This document shows positions 21,451 to 33,325 of a stretch of DNA of 64,000 nucleotides, in pieces. The position numbers and the translations under genes are program-made. Position 1 is the first letter of the stretch, and each line of letters opens with the position of its first letter. The notes beneath the pieces were generated by a model. It was not told the origin of the DNA. It saw only the letters and a list, made by a program, of their open reading frames with translations, and made no database searches. The DNA comes from Lepidurus packardi (lineage: Eukaryota; Arthropoda; Branchiopoda; Notostraca; Triopsidae). The stretch spans positions 12,152,001 to 12,216,000 of the forward strand of contig JAKZAN010000005.1 in NCBI GenBank assembly GCA_023053545.1, read 5' to 3'.

Positions 21451-23132
21451 ACTTTTTTTTTTTTTTTTCCTCGTTCTGCTCTGCCGTGTGTAAATAGCGT
21501 GTACAATACACCAAATCCAATTCTATGGCGCCATTGTACTGCAAGCAATTTTTTTTGTGTCTTTTTCTTTGTGGACGTCAAATACAGGGATTTTTTTTTT
21601 CATAAGACCAGATCCACATCCTGGGAAAAGAAGAAAAAAAAAAACGAAAAACAAAGGCAGTCAAGGCCAGTTCTCGTGGAACTTAAAGATAACACTGAAA
21701 GAGAAAAAAAAATATTCACTGTTGCAGGAGGAGGGAAGAAAACAGTCAAAACGGGCGGGGAATGGGGAATTTGGGGTTGAGAGTTTAAACTAACACGCAT
21801 TTTGGAGTTTCGTTTCCAGATCTAGACATCAAATCGTGGGAGGAGGGGCGTGGAGTAAATTGTAAGATTTATACGGCACCTTATACGAACTTAATACTTC
21901 AAAAAATAAAAAGGCAATGAAACATAAACAAGGGGCCCCTTAACATCGTGTTGAGTGTGGATTTTTGTGGGAGTATATATTTATATATACGTGTTGGAGG
22001 TGGTTTTCTTTTCCTTTTGTGTCCCTTTTCGCCAGCACCACAATCATTTGGGTAGTCTTCAAATCCCAAAATCAGGGCACAAGAAATCCAGCTGTTTTTG
22101 TTTACTTTTAGCCGTTATGCGTTAGACCAGAATGTCAAATCAACACTGTCTCACACTTTGGACTGCAAAGAACGTCTTTCTTAATTTCCCAAAACATGGC
22201 AATCCCAAAACTTTCCGTCAAGTTCAGACTTAGTTTCCCGTTCCTTCCATAGTCCAAACTTCCAACGGTCATTTTTTGAAAGCGCACGTGGGGAAATCCA
22301 TCTAGTGGTCAACTTGGGAAACGCATGGGAAAACATTGTTTGGAGGGAAATAAAGCGCCGGAAATCACTCCAACGGACAAAGTTTTCGTTCGTCAGCAAA
22401 GAGGCATAGGTTTGGGGGACAGGGAAGAAGATTCAAATTCAAACAGTTTCCAAAAAGGGGCGGGGCAATGGTTTGAGCAAAGCAAGGAGCTCAGCGTAGC
22501 TCTTGTTGTTTAGAGAGGGTGGGTAGGGAAAGAGGGAGATGAAGAAAAACTGTAAACTATCCTCTTCTTTCTAATCTTGTCGTCACATGTTCTTCTTCTC
22601 AACCAGCTGAGATCCTTCAACAAATGTTCTGGGCTCCAACGTTCTTTTCCCATTTAACGTGGCCCGTTTTTGGTTGCAACCGTAGAAAAACTGCACCTGT
22701 TTTCAACTTTTCATTCCGATTCTGTTCAAGTGTAAAAATGGTAAGGACGGGAAACGCAAGAAAAGGTGGGAAAACTGAAAAGTTGGGTTGCAAATACACG
22801 AATAAAAAACATCGATGAACATTCAACAGGCGCGAAAAAATCCTCAGTTTTCTTGAATCAGCCCCTACAACAATCCGCTCTTATTCTTTGCTGCTGACGG
22901 GTTTGTAACTGTCATTTTCTCTTCTTCGTGTTTGGTTTGCTGGGATTTTCCTTTCTTGGCACAGGAGGAAAAATGTCGGAACTGAAGCAGGGATGAAAAT
23001 TCTCTGGCTGAATCATAAGGTGCACAGTTATGGCCGAAAGAGGGACGCAGTTAGTTAGTGGGTGTGTCATATTTGCTGTCGCTAAGCTTTTCATCCAAGC
23101 TTTCCCACCGAATACTATCAAGGTCCAATGCT
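21451..23132. other. Convergent 3' flanks of CCDC130 (+) and SHOC2 (-)
   Basis: About 1.7 kb with no supported coding region. AATAAA at about 21905-21910 fits a CCDC130 polyadenylation signal. The remainder is probably SHOC2 3' untranslated sequence and intergenic DNA. Short frames at 21499-21793, 22325-22513 and 22624-22818 have no recognisable protein character. Confidence 0.4.
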
Positions 23133-25715
23133 TCACATCGAACGATAGGGTCCTTGCATCTTCAGGAACTGCGAACACAAATCATATGTCAGATAAATAC
23201 TCCCAAAAGGTTCCAAAATACAAACACATGAAAAACCCCCAAAATACCTACACTTTCTACTCGTAAAGCTCTCAATATGAAAAACAGACACACTATCATA
23301 ACAAGAACCTCACAAAACAAATTATTAGCAATTAAGAATACATTAGCTACGCGTAAAAAAAGTAAACAAACAAAAAGTTTTCATAATATTAGCCGTTGGG
23401 AAGAGTCTTCAAAGCCTTAGGCGATGGACTCTGAATTAAGGTCACAATGTTAGTTTACCTTTCTTATCTTGATTAGACAATTACTGAGTTATATGCAATG
23501 TAGATTTGTTAGACAAAATATGAGAACCTAAATGGATGTTAACTCTCTTTAAAACTATAAATAAGTCAACGTTTGTTTAGGCTTGGAACATATTACCTCT
23601 TTCAGGATACCAATATTTGACATTTTATGTTTTCTCATGTTCTTTTTTCGATGTTAGTTTACCTGTATAACAAGGGAAGGTCCTCCAGCCACAATCTCGG
23701 ACGGGATTTGGGATAAAGGACAGTTTTCGATGCTCATGATCTGCAGACTGGAACACAGAGCCAATTCGAAGGGTAAACTGTGCAAATTGAGGTTGTCATT
23801 GATGTAAAGGGATTCAAGGGTGTCTAGCGTCCCAATTTCTTCTGGCAGATAGGTCAAGTTGTTCTCGCCCACACTCAAGTAGGTCAAACTGGTCAAATGC
23901 CTACCCAAAAGAAAAATGTCTTTCTCTTTAATCAAATATAAGAACCAACGCTTACCCTATAGCTCTGGGCAAGGAAGCTAATTGATTGGACTGAACAATG
24001 AGTTTCTGCAATTCGCGCAAAAAGCCAATCTCATTCGGCAAGGCTTCCAGCTTGTTCTCTTCCAAATCCAAGATCCTTAACTTGCGCAAATTCCCAATCG
24101 TGTTGGGAATACGCTAAAAAATCAAACAAAAAATTACTAAATAATACATTTTATTTTAAAAAAATAACGAATCCCTTTTAAAAACAACTCTCTCTTTCCC
24201 TTTAAAACCCACTTTAATCTTTCACTTTAAAAACCATTAATTTTAAGCTTTACCCATTAGAGATTACATTAATTATGACTATAATCATGTTAAGTTCTTA
24301 CCTTTAAGTTATTATTGGATAAAATTAAAACTTCCAGGGAGTTTAAAAGGGAAATGTCGTCAGGTATCTTCGTCAATTGATTAGTTCCTAAGTTCAATTC
24401 CACCATATTAACCCACGTTCCAATATCTGTCAAAATTTAAAAAAAAACCAATTAATTTTTTTTTTTTTTATTAACAGAAAAAACGTAAACGTACCCAAAG
24501 GCAACGAGGTCAACTGGTTCTCTTTCATGTTCAATTTGGCCAAATTCTTGGCACGAGAGAAAATGCCATAAGGAATCTTGTCCACTTGATTGTGCTCCAA
24601 GTTAATTGAGTACACGTTAATGAATTGGGATGGCCCACCCGACGGATAGGAAGTAAAGGCGTTCCTGGAGAGCGTGATAGACGTCAAATGACTAAGACTC
24701 GACAATAAGCCATCCGGCAAACTGCTGATGGCATTGCCTTCCACGTTAAACTCGTCCATGTGAACGCAGTTGGCCAACGACTTAGGAACGCTCGTTAACC
24801 GGTTATATCTAAAGTGAAATATCATTATTGCCAATTTTAGCTTCCAATTTCAACGCTCTAATTATCTCAATTTTGTTTTTTTTATTTTTTATTCCATAAA
24901 AATTTGGTTAAAAAAGCGAAAATTTGGAATATTTTTTTGTTTTTTTACCTTAAGCCCAACCTAGTTAAATTTTGCAGATTGCCTATCGATGAAGGGATAT
25001 CTAAAAGCTCGTTATGTTGCAAATCCAGTGAAGATAATTGCACGCAATGGCCAATAGCCTCGGGCAAATGCTCCAAATGATTATGCGAGACGTCAAAGGT
25101 GATTAGATTGGTCAATTTGCCAATAGCAGCTGGCAATTCGCGGATCTTATTCTCCCGCAGACTCAACATGGTCAAATTCTAAATAAGAAAATAAATCATG
25201 TAAATATATGTAAATCATGAAAAAAATCATGAAAATATACGAAAATAATGTAAAAAAAAATTTATGAAAATAATGTAAAAAAAATATGAAAATAATGTAA
25301 ATAAATAAATATTTTTTTAATTTTTTTTTTAATTTATAGCTGGCGCAGGCTCTCGCCTGTTGTCGCAACTGTATTGTCAATTCTGGTTCTAAAATAGCCC
25401 AAAAAAAAAAAAATAAATAAAATTTGCTATTTTATAACCGGAATTGACAATACAGTTGCGGCAACAGGCGAGAGCCTACGCCAGCGATAAATTTTTGTAA
25501 AGAAAAAAAAAAAACTAAGTACATAAAAAATAAACTAAGTAAAGTAAAATAAGTAAAGCAAAAAAAAAAAAAAAAAAAAAATCTTTGCTATTTTATAACC
25601 GGAATTGACAATACAGTTGCGGCAACAGGCGAGAGCCTACGCCAGCGATAAATTTTTGTAAAAAAAAAAATAAATAAGTAAATAAAAAATAAACTAAGTA
25701 AAGTAAAATAAGTAA

Positions 25716-25752
<37 letters not shown>

Positions 25753-27720
25753 TGCTATTTTATAACCGGAATTGATAATACAGTTAAAAAAATCCAGCAA
25801 AAAAAAAAAAAAAAAAAAAAAAACTTTGCTATTTTATAACCGGAATTGACAATACAGTTAAAAAAAAATCCAGCAAAAAAAAAAAAAAAAAAAAAAAACT
25901 ACGCCAGCGATAAATTTTTGTAAAAAAAATAAATAACTAAATAAAAAAACAATTAAGTTATGAAGTCATGGTGTTATTTACATGTAAATTTCGTATTTCG
26001 TCTCCCACCACGCGAATGCGATTAAACCGCAAGAAAAGTGTGGTCAAAGATTGCAACTTGTACACCACATCCGGAATCTGCGAAAAAATAACGATAATTA
26101 ACATTCTCTTTATTAAAAACTCATCTTTTCTTAGAATTCTTTCCCAATGTCCGCCATTTCTAACCAGAACACGGTGAAAAAAGGTTAAAGGTGCCATATG
26201 GCATACCTCGTTTAACTTGTTGTGTCTCAAATCCAAAACTCGGAGCGACTTGAGATGAGCCAAAGTGTCCGGCAAGGAAGTAAGCGAATTCTCGCTTAGT
26301 GCCAAAGTCTGCAAGTTGACTAAACATCCAATCTCAGCTGGTAACAGCGCTAACTTGTTGCCATACAAGTAAAACTCGACCAGGTGGGTCAAATCCTTCA
26401 CTGCTGGCGGTAATAAAGTGACCTAAACCGCATAAAACGAATTTTTTGGGGGGAATTTTCTTCATTTTTTCCCACATTTTCTTCAGTATTTTTGATCATT
26501 TTAGAAAAATTGACAAATTCTTCAAACTTACACTCGATTTACTCAAATCCAAGCGTTTCGCTCCTTCTTCCTTACAACGAGAGAACTCCTTTGAAATATC
26601 CTAAATCAATCATGAAATATTAATGTATTAATGAACGAATCCTACTATTTTGAATCGAAAAAGAAAATATCAAACTTTTACCAAATCGGCTTGAATTGGC
26701 TTGTTCTTCTTAACTGTAGGTTTGGGCTTATTCGACTCGGGGTGTTTGACGGTGACAACTTTGGGTCGGGCTCCATCCCCACCGCCCAAGGATCCAGAAG
26801 ACAGTTTCTTCTCCTTAAAAATTGGGAAAGAAAACCTTGTTTATTTCCTCAGACTCATCCAGAACCTCGAAAAGGGCTAAGAAACGTGCGTTTTAATGGT
26901 CAATCCACTGAAATCTACTGCAGGGCCCATGCTGTTTCGTTACTACGTTACTTTTCAGTTGGCGCATGCCATACGTGTGCTGTTTAGGTGAATTTGTGGT
27001 GGAGTTTTCAATTTTCTTTTCAGTTTTTGAATTTAAAAATAATAATTAAGTATTGGGGAAAGGGTTGAAAGTTCACCAAGTACGAAGGTGGAACTAGATC
27101 GGGTTAAGATCTTTTTGTCGAACTAATCGAAGAGTGAAATAAAGGGTTTCGAAAAAAAAAAAAATAAGGGAAATTCTTATTTTTTTTTCATTTTTGTTGT
27201 TTTGCTGGCACAGTCCTGGAAAAACTTACAATGACCCGAGGTTGCATGGGACCTTGACCCTGTTTTGCCAAAGCAGCCTGAAAAAAATCAGCGAAAAACA
27301 CAATACAAAGCTAAACTAATGAACAGCATAATGTCTCTATTAAAAAGATAAAATCAAATCAATAACTTGGTATCCTTTTCTAATTAACTTTTTCATGTAA
27401 AATTACATTGGACTATAGAGAGACTTTTTACCTTGCTATTGTCTTTAGTAGATCCTGCAGAACCTTCCATTACTTCGGGCATATCTTGTACTGACTGGGA
27501 TTCGTTTTCGGGCGAGGTTGGATTAGAACCTGTGATCATATTGAGAGTTAGAACGAGTTGAATTTAGTTTGAGAGGGTAAATGAAGGTACAACCTGGCAG
27601 AAATAATGTTCCGGAGATGCTGGGAGGTCCACTCTCTCCGCGATAATCTGCTAAACGCTCAGCTGCCGATGCAGAAGGTCCAGAATATTCACTGGCTTTC
27701 GACTTGGACACTTTTCTCAT
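23133..27720 (-). CDS. SHOC2: SHOC2 leucine-rich repeat scaffold
   Basis: Thirteen coding exons, complement: 27594-27720, 27432-27529, 27230-27277, 26682-26813, 26532-26600, 26207-26422, 25982-26077, 24949-25178, 24495-24808, 24302-24426, 23956-24113, 23663-23900, 23133-23168; 628 aa (human 582). The N-terminal region is Ser/Pro/Lys-rich and disordered. About 20 leucine-rich repeats follow ([33 protein letters not shown]). The last exon encodes only [11 protein letters not shown], the conserved SHOC2 tail, which confirms the family and that the gene is complete. Family knowledge: SHOC2 assembles MRAS-GTP and the PP1 catalytic subunit to dephosphorylate RAF at the membrane. An overlapping upstream frame starting at 27904 crosses the start in another frame and could act as a uORF. 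The final intron contains a transposon fragment and another intron contains a hairpin-repeat cluster. Confidence 0.93.
23330..23540 (-). mobile_element. Fragment of the pogo/Tigger-like family, copy B
   Basis: On the minus strand it reads AACAAATCTAC, then GTGACCTTAATTCAGAGTC, GGCTTTGAAGACTCTTCC and GGCTAATATTATG, matching 840-975 and 28795-28930. Only the left-end portion is present. It lies within the last intron of SHOC2. Confidence 0.55.
25333..25920. repeat. Cluster of hairpin-forming repeat copies in a SHOC2 intron
   Basis: A roughly 70-bp unit (CTATTTTATAACCGGAATTG, ACAATACAGTTG, GGCAACAGGC, GAGAGCCTACGCCAGCG, ATAAATTTTTGTAA) occurs inverted at 25333-25398 and direct at 25423-25497 and 25586-25660. 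Truncated direct copies lie at about 25754, 25828 and 25900. The first two face each other across a short A-rich spacer and could form a near-perfect 65-bp stem. Copies are separated by poly-A runs of 20-30 nt. Confidence 0.85.
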
Positions 27721-27939
27721 GCTGTGATTGCTGCTGGGCCATAAAATCCTTCTTTGCTGTGGTTTGGATTAACAGAAACAAGCTTCCATCTTTTCCAAAA
27801 GAACAAGTTGGAGCTGCTGCTGTTTCGCCTTGGCTTTTGCAAGGTGTCAAATTGCAAACCCGCAACCAGGAATTTGATCGTCTCCTAAACGTATTTAAAA
27901 CCAAGAGGATAAGGCGTTAAAGCCGGCCGGCATTTAACC

Positions 27940-29060
27940 GACTAATGCGGAGAATCTAGGGGCGAGAAACAGGGCGAGAAATGCACTAGAAACGGATCAA
28001 AATAACACACACTACCCCAAACTGCAGGACATCCATTTTGATTACTGACTACAGCGCTCATCGGAACCAACGGCAGATGGTTCAAGTCCCCAAAAGGCGT
28101 AAAGTTCAAATACCCAGAGTTTTCCGTTATTGTTCGAACTTGGTTAAACCCATTAAAATGCACTAGCTGCTGCTTATTGTGATCCCATTTGTCAACTGAA
28201 TGCTATTCCTATTAAGCGGCGATTCTAATAACAGAAAATAAGAAATATGTACCCAAGAAACCAAAGGAACAAAGCATCGTTTACTTTCTGACACTTTCCG
28301 AAATGCTTTCTTTTTCTAAATTCTCTACACCCACTATTGTTTAGTTCGTAGCGATTTTTCAACAATTTTGGTAGAGACGATTGAGAAATTATTAATTTAA
28401 CAGTCGCTTTGCTTTGTGGCAAATCTTTTAAATTGAACTTGTCATAAGTTTCAGTGAGGGCAACTTCTCTTTTGCATTTAAATCAACTCTTTTCTTGTTC
28501 GCTGGCATTTTTACTTACTCACACGTCTAAAACTACACTGCGCCTTTCAAGTCTACTCCTGCTTTTTATACGTAAGGTTATCAACACGATATGCTGTCTA
28601 ATTTTCAGTCAATTAAAGGGACTGTTCATTCGATTGAATAACCTGCTCATTTAATTGACTGGGGAGTTTAGAAGGGATTTCTCCCTAAAGCGACTGATTC
28701 TAATAGCCAGTGATCCCAACAAGTGGCATCTACTATACTGTCATAACAAGAATATTAAAAACTGATTATCTGTAATAAAGAATATATCCATTATAGGAAC
28801 AATATTAGCCCCCAGGAAGAGTCTTCAAAGCCTCGGGCGACAAGACTCCGAATTAAGGTCACAGGTTAGCTTATCTTAATTATTTTCATTAGATAACTAC
28901 TTCAGTTAATGCAAAGTAGATTTATTATCCGAACTATGAGAATCTAAATGCAACATATCTAAAGAGTACTATGAGAACAACATATCTAAAGAGAACTATG
29001 AGAATCTAAATGCAACAGTTTCAATTGGTGTAAAATAAACTTTAAACTTACTATTCAGTA
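27940..29060 (-). mobile_element. Decayed pogo/Tigger-like DNA transposon, copy C
   Basis: This is the longest copy of the family. On the minus strand it starts near 29060, passes GTGACCTTAATTCGGAGTC and GGGATCACTGGCTATTAGAA (about 28718), CTTCTAAACTCCCCAG, a transposase-like frame (28227-28482), then CTGTTATTAGAATCGCCGC (about 28230) and GGGATCACAATAAGCAGC. The TTATTAGAATC/GATCACA strings at the two ends are oppositely arranged like inverted termini. It lies between SHOC2 and TECR. Exact ends and target-site duplication were not determined. Confidence 0.5.
28227..28482 (-). pseudogene. Transposase N-terminal (CENP-B-type HTH) remnant
   Basis: The open frame begins FKCKREVALTETYDKFNLKD and contains ATVKLIISQSSLPKLLKN, then RKRKHFGKCQKVNDALFLWF. 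This order (KR..LT..K, an ISQSTLSKILKN-type recognition helix, then a basic stretch and a DEAL..WF-type motif) is typical of the first part of CENP-B/Tigger/jerky transposases. There is no start codon in frame and no DDE catalytic region, so it is a relic inside element C. Confidence 0.5.
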
Positions 29061-29332
29061 TAACAGTAGTACTGAATTTCTAAAAGGGGCGAAATTAAAA
29101 CCTGGAATTTTCCTTTTCTTTTCCTTCAATTTTATTTATTATTTTGAAGTAGAAGATTGAAAAGCATCCATTCTAGTTTTAAAGTGATGTATTACTGGTA
29201 CTTAACGTGTTAATAGTATAATGTAAGTAAAAACGACAATAAAAGTCCCTTAACCCTTGAGCAAACAAGAAACAACCAAAAATGATCCAAAAATGAGTTG
29301 TCTATCCCAACACAATGAATGCGTTCTTTATT

Positions 29333-30674
29333 TTAGAGTACAAAAGGAATAATAGCTTTCCGTCCACTGGGATAGTTGGGGAAATCTTTCTTGTAGGCAC
29401 GGTGTTTGCCTAATGCCCAGACCGTCATCTGGTAAAAGCCGGCCAATGCAAATAATCCAGCTAAAATAAACGAAACAAGACAAGTCATTCGTATTTGTTA
29501 TGGTTTTCCCCCCCTTTGTTAAAAGGATTGTTAAAAGGAGTACTCATACCTGGAATGCACTGCGTCATGACCGAAAACGCTAACCAACCGCCAACTTCGT
29601 ATGTGTAATTAGGGCAAGAGACTAAACTAAATAGACTCGTAAAGGGATCGGCAGTGGGAAGAGGGATTTTGCGTTCTTTGCTACCAGGAGGGCGTAAGTT
29701 ACGTAATCTCCAATGAATGCTAAAGTTTCCAATTTCGCAAAGCTAGAAGAAAATTTGAAAAAATAAGGAAAATTAAGAAAAATGAAATAGCTTATATTGG
29801 TAGAGAAAATCAGACTCATGTACCGTCCAAACGCCTAGGGCGATGTACGACTGCATTTGGCACGGGGCAGTGTACAAGGGATGATTGACGTGATACGATA
29901 CATAAGCAGCGAACAGCCAATAATAGCCACAGTTACGCCACAAGTTGCTCAAGGGCATTGTTGCGTGCGAGAATCGGTGGACGAAGATCGTTTCTAAGAT
30001 TCGTTTGGCATAATGGACGGTCCAACAAGCTGCAGCAATGCTAAAAAGATAGACTTTAATTAGAGTTTTGATCCGAAACAGCGGAAAACCTTACTGAACG
30101 ACAGGAGCGACTGATTTCGTGGTAACATTTCCGTAAAACAGCCACGGTCTTTGATAAATCCAGAGGTAGATGGCTAAAGGACCCGCGTATTCAGCTAAGA
30201 AAACCGTTTTCCAGCCGATTTGTGGTCCTAGATCCTAAAGAAAGCTTCTATTACTAAGCTTCTATTTCTACGCTAAGGAAGGAGATTGAGAATTACTTTA
30301 AAGTACAGAACTTGGTCTGGTTTGAGTCCCAAGTTTTCCACAGTTTTGGATTCTTCTACCGGTTTGCCTCTGGGCTCCAAGCGGAATTCTTGGCGTTCGA
30401 AATGCAGGTGCGGTTTCAGATCACGAATCTCTCCTTTCAGTTCTTTGATCGTAGTGGATGGAGACACCTTCATAGCAAAAAAAAAACTGGTTTGTGACTA
30501 CGAAGTTCGAATATAATGGAGACAACGAATGCAAATTAAAATAGCAAGTTACCTTGAGTGTAGCTACCGGTTTCGAGCCTCTTGCACTGACAATCTTTAA
30601 CTAAAAAGCGACAAGATTATAGTACATAGTAACCAAGATAATTACAATTGGAATCTTACCTCCATTGAAGTCAT
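29333..30674 (-). CDS. TECR: Very-long-chain enoyl-CoA reductase
   Basis: Seven exons, complement: 30660-30674, 30553-30600, 30297-30467, 30095-30234, 29824-30040, 29550-29742, 29333-29460; 303 aa (human 308), all phases agree. Residues 1-80 form a ubiquitin-like N-terminal domain ([20 protein letters not shown]-like RLEPRGK). The membrane reductase part contains [43 protein letters not shown] and [12 protein letters not shown], the last being the conserved catalytic and NADPH-site region of the steroid-reductase fold. The protein ends IIPFVL. Family knowledge: it reduces trans-2-enoyl-CoA in the ER, the fourth and last step of very-long-chain fatty-acid elongation. The ELOVL elongase at 59475 acts in the same cycle. 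The first coding exon has only 15 nt. Confidence 0.93.
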
Positions 30675-31041
30675 TGTTGCACTTTATTGCAGGCAATTTC
30701 CGCTTTTCTTTCCTCAAAAGTGCCAAATCCTCAACTGACACAAAAATCGATATTGGAGTGCATCGTTGCCGCTAGCAGCAATTACGATACTTTCCAAAGT
30801 CAGGCGGGACTTTAAGCCGGGAAATTCAAAAATGTAAGTAAGTCTCACGGAGTTCCTCCCAAAAAAAGCTGAAAATTTGTTACATAACTATACCATATGA
30901 TAATCGGAGACTAAAATAATCCGAGTAAAAACTAATGTATTTAGGAGTTTAAGAACAACAATAAAATGGCGCCGCTACTACGACTAGTATGCTTTAAAGG
31001 AGACGGAAGAGTTTGCTGTTAAGATACGAACTTCTATAACT
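30675..31041. other. Gap between TECR and the xylosyltransferase
   Basis: Contains the presumed TECR promoter and 3' end of the xylosyltransferase gene. A CGTTGCCGCTAG string near 30765 resembles, on the minus strand, the GGCAACG promoter motif, and ATCGATA is nearby at 30748. Nothing else was recognised. Confidence 0.3.
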
Positions 31042-32662
31042 TTACTCTTCTTCAATTTGTTCGATTCGCTTGTAAATTAGGTGCCTAACTTTACCACAGT
31101 TTGTACTGGAAGTAGACTCCAACGCTTTTGTCAGTTCTTCCAACAATCTAACCTTTATGGACCCCTTTTCCGCCCACGTGAACTGTACCGTAATAAATAC
31201 AAAAATAATTATTAGGCTTGTCTTTTCAGGCTACATCAATTTGAGCCTTACGTCACGGAAAACTTTATAAACGCCACGGAAGGTGGGCTGTTTGGAATTA
31301 TGGAAACTCCGTCGGTTGCCATGCAACACGTAAATGCCTTCTTCTTCCGCTGCTTTGCACACGCTCATATACATACAATGGTCAGGACGGTAATTATATG
31401 AACAAGGATAAACATACACTGTCTCTGCAAACAGACACATATTTTACTTCGGAGTTCTCAAAAATAAACTGCGAATTTACCTGGATGGAAATGGAATATG
31501 ATATTGATGATATCTTGATCACCCCAAGTGATCTTAAGCTTGTATTCTTGATAAATTGGCTGAATATATTCTTGCCAGTTAAACGCACGCATGCGCGTCA
31601 GATTCATTAGCATAACTCCAGAGTTGAGGCCTGTCAAAATACAAACACTTTTATCCCATATAATGTACTTATACGTCACAAATTTTCGCAACCAAGCTTT
31701 TCTTATTTTGTAAGACATTAATTTCGAAGATTAGGACATTAAAATGGATACTTTACCTAATGGCTGGAAGTATGGATGTCTGGCAAAGCGATTGTACCAG
31801 CCTGTAGCAGGATCTTCATGTTCTGGCGCTAAGGCTGCCATTTGAACGTTATTCATGAGTGAAAAGTGGCGCCAAATGTGTTCAGGAGGCGACAGAAATA
31901 GAGTATCAGTGTCCACGTACAGTAAGGCGTCCACTTCAGTAAGCAGTGACTACATTCAAACCAGAAGATGAGTCCATTTTTAAGTCACATGTCTAATTTC
32001 AGGCAAAGAGCAACGGAATTACTGGAAGGAAAAGTCGTTGTGACGCACATGGCTTGAATAACTTCTTCCATTCACCTTTCTGGCCCTGGCTAGGGAAAGT
32101 AATGGGGCGAATTATGAGACGCGACCTTAGCTGAGAATCAGAAGGCCATTTACTAAACTAGAGGGACAATAAACACATGATATACTTAAGATTTAGAAGC
32201 TGTAATACTATAAGAAGTCCTATACTTCTTCTTGAAGGATAAGTGTGGCTTCTTCGTCGCAAAAAACTATGAAATCGAGGGACATTTTCGAAAGCAAAAG
32301 AGCGGATTTCATCATGATCAAGGTTTCGTTGGCTCTATCGCCACAGGCCACAGCGGATATGGTGATTCTTTGGGAAGAAGTAGGAGTCTTGGAACTTTAC
32401 AAGAGACATAACACATATTGCTGCTTAGATGATGGTTATAGGATTTAAAGAGAATAATTTACCTTGCGACGAGTGGCAACATGGCCTTCCTGAAATCTGA
32501 CGAATTTGGCTTGGCATTGTTATTAGAATCTCTGGAATGCATGTTGTATGATATGTTGATGACGGTGGGAGTTTGTGGAAGGTAGAGGATAAGCCAGCGA
32601 ATAATCAGAAAGCATCCAATTAGGAATGCAAAACGCTGGAGAAGCCAAACCTTTCTTGCCAT
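31042..32662 (-). CDS. GXYLT1: Glucoside xylosyltransferase (GXYLT1/2-like, GT8)
   Basis: Seven exons, complement: 32463-32662, 32226-32394, 32023-32157, 31757-31949, 31481-31630, 31252-31424, 31042-31182; 386 aa, all phases agree. A signal anchor ([18 protein letters not shown], about residues 11-28) fits a type II Golgi protein. Catalytic-domain landmarks: [37 protein letters not shown] with the DxD metal site, [52 protein letters not shown], and [15 protein letters not shown]. Family knowledge: it adds alpha-1,3-xylose to O-glucose on EGF repeats of Notch and related proteins. GXYLT1 and GXYLT2 cannot be separated here. Confidence 0.9.
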
Positions 32663-33198
32663 TTTGTTTCAGAGTGTCCCATATTGTTCAGAACAACGCC
32701 TTTCTACCCTTCTGGAAGAGTTTATATTTGATTAGAACATTTGTATTTATTTATTACATCTTAGAAGAATATTTACCCGCACAAAATCATCGTAGCCACC
32801 TAGCAGAACTTAATGAAAGACCAATGACAATCGAAACGCGCAAGAATCAAAATTATGAGCAAAATAATGGGAAACATAATGAAGTTTCGGCCATAATTAC
32901 ATTTCTAAACCAAAATCAATAATATGACACCAATAAAAATTAAGCTTCTTGAACTATGCAACATTCTGCAATTAACTATAGTTTATTTTTGCCAGTATTG
33001 TCTTAGTGCACATTCCACTTTCAAAAATGAAGTACTACATAATGAATTAAGGGGGGATATTTTAATGCCTACACAGCTTTCTTTTTACTTTCCAATCCCT
33101 GGGATTAAGCCAGGTAACAAGCTTTCAAAAATCTAATACCTAATTGCAGAGTAAAAGTGGTTTCAGTGAAAGGTTTTAATCTCCCGGACCTTCCAAAA

Positions 33199-33208
33199 CT
33201 ATTTAAAG
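33199..33208 (+). promoter_or_regulatory. TATA-like element of the secreted-precursor gene
   Basis: CTATTTAAAG lies about 120 bp upstream of the ATG at 33326. A donor (CAAAA|GTAAGC, about 33256) and an acceptor (CTTATTTAG, ending 33325) frame a likely intron that removes the leader just before the start codon. A TATA promoter would fit a regulated, tissue-specific gene, unlike its neighbours. Confidence 0.35.
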
Positions 33209-33325
33209 GGTGCTTCGGAAACCGGTAACGATTAGTTGATATTCTTCCCTGCAAAAGTAAGCCTTCATTGTAAAGAAGTCGTATTCTAACTTATAATGAT
33301 TCCTTATATTTTCTTGCTTATTTAG

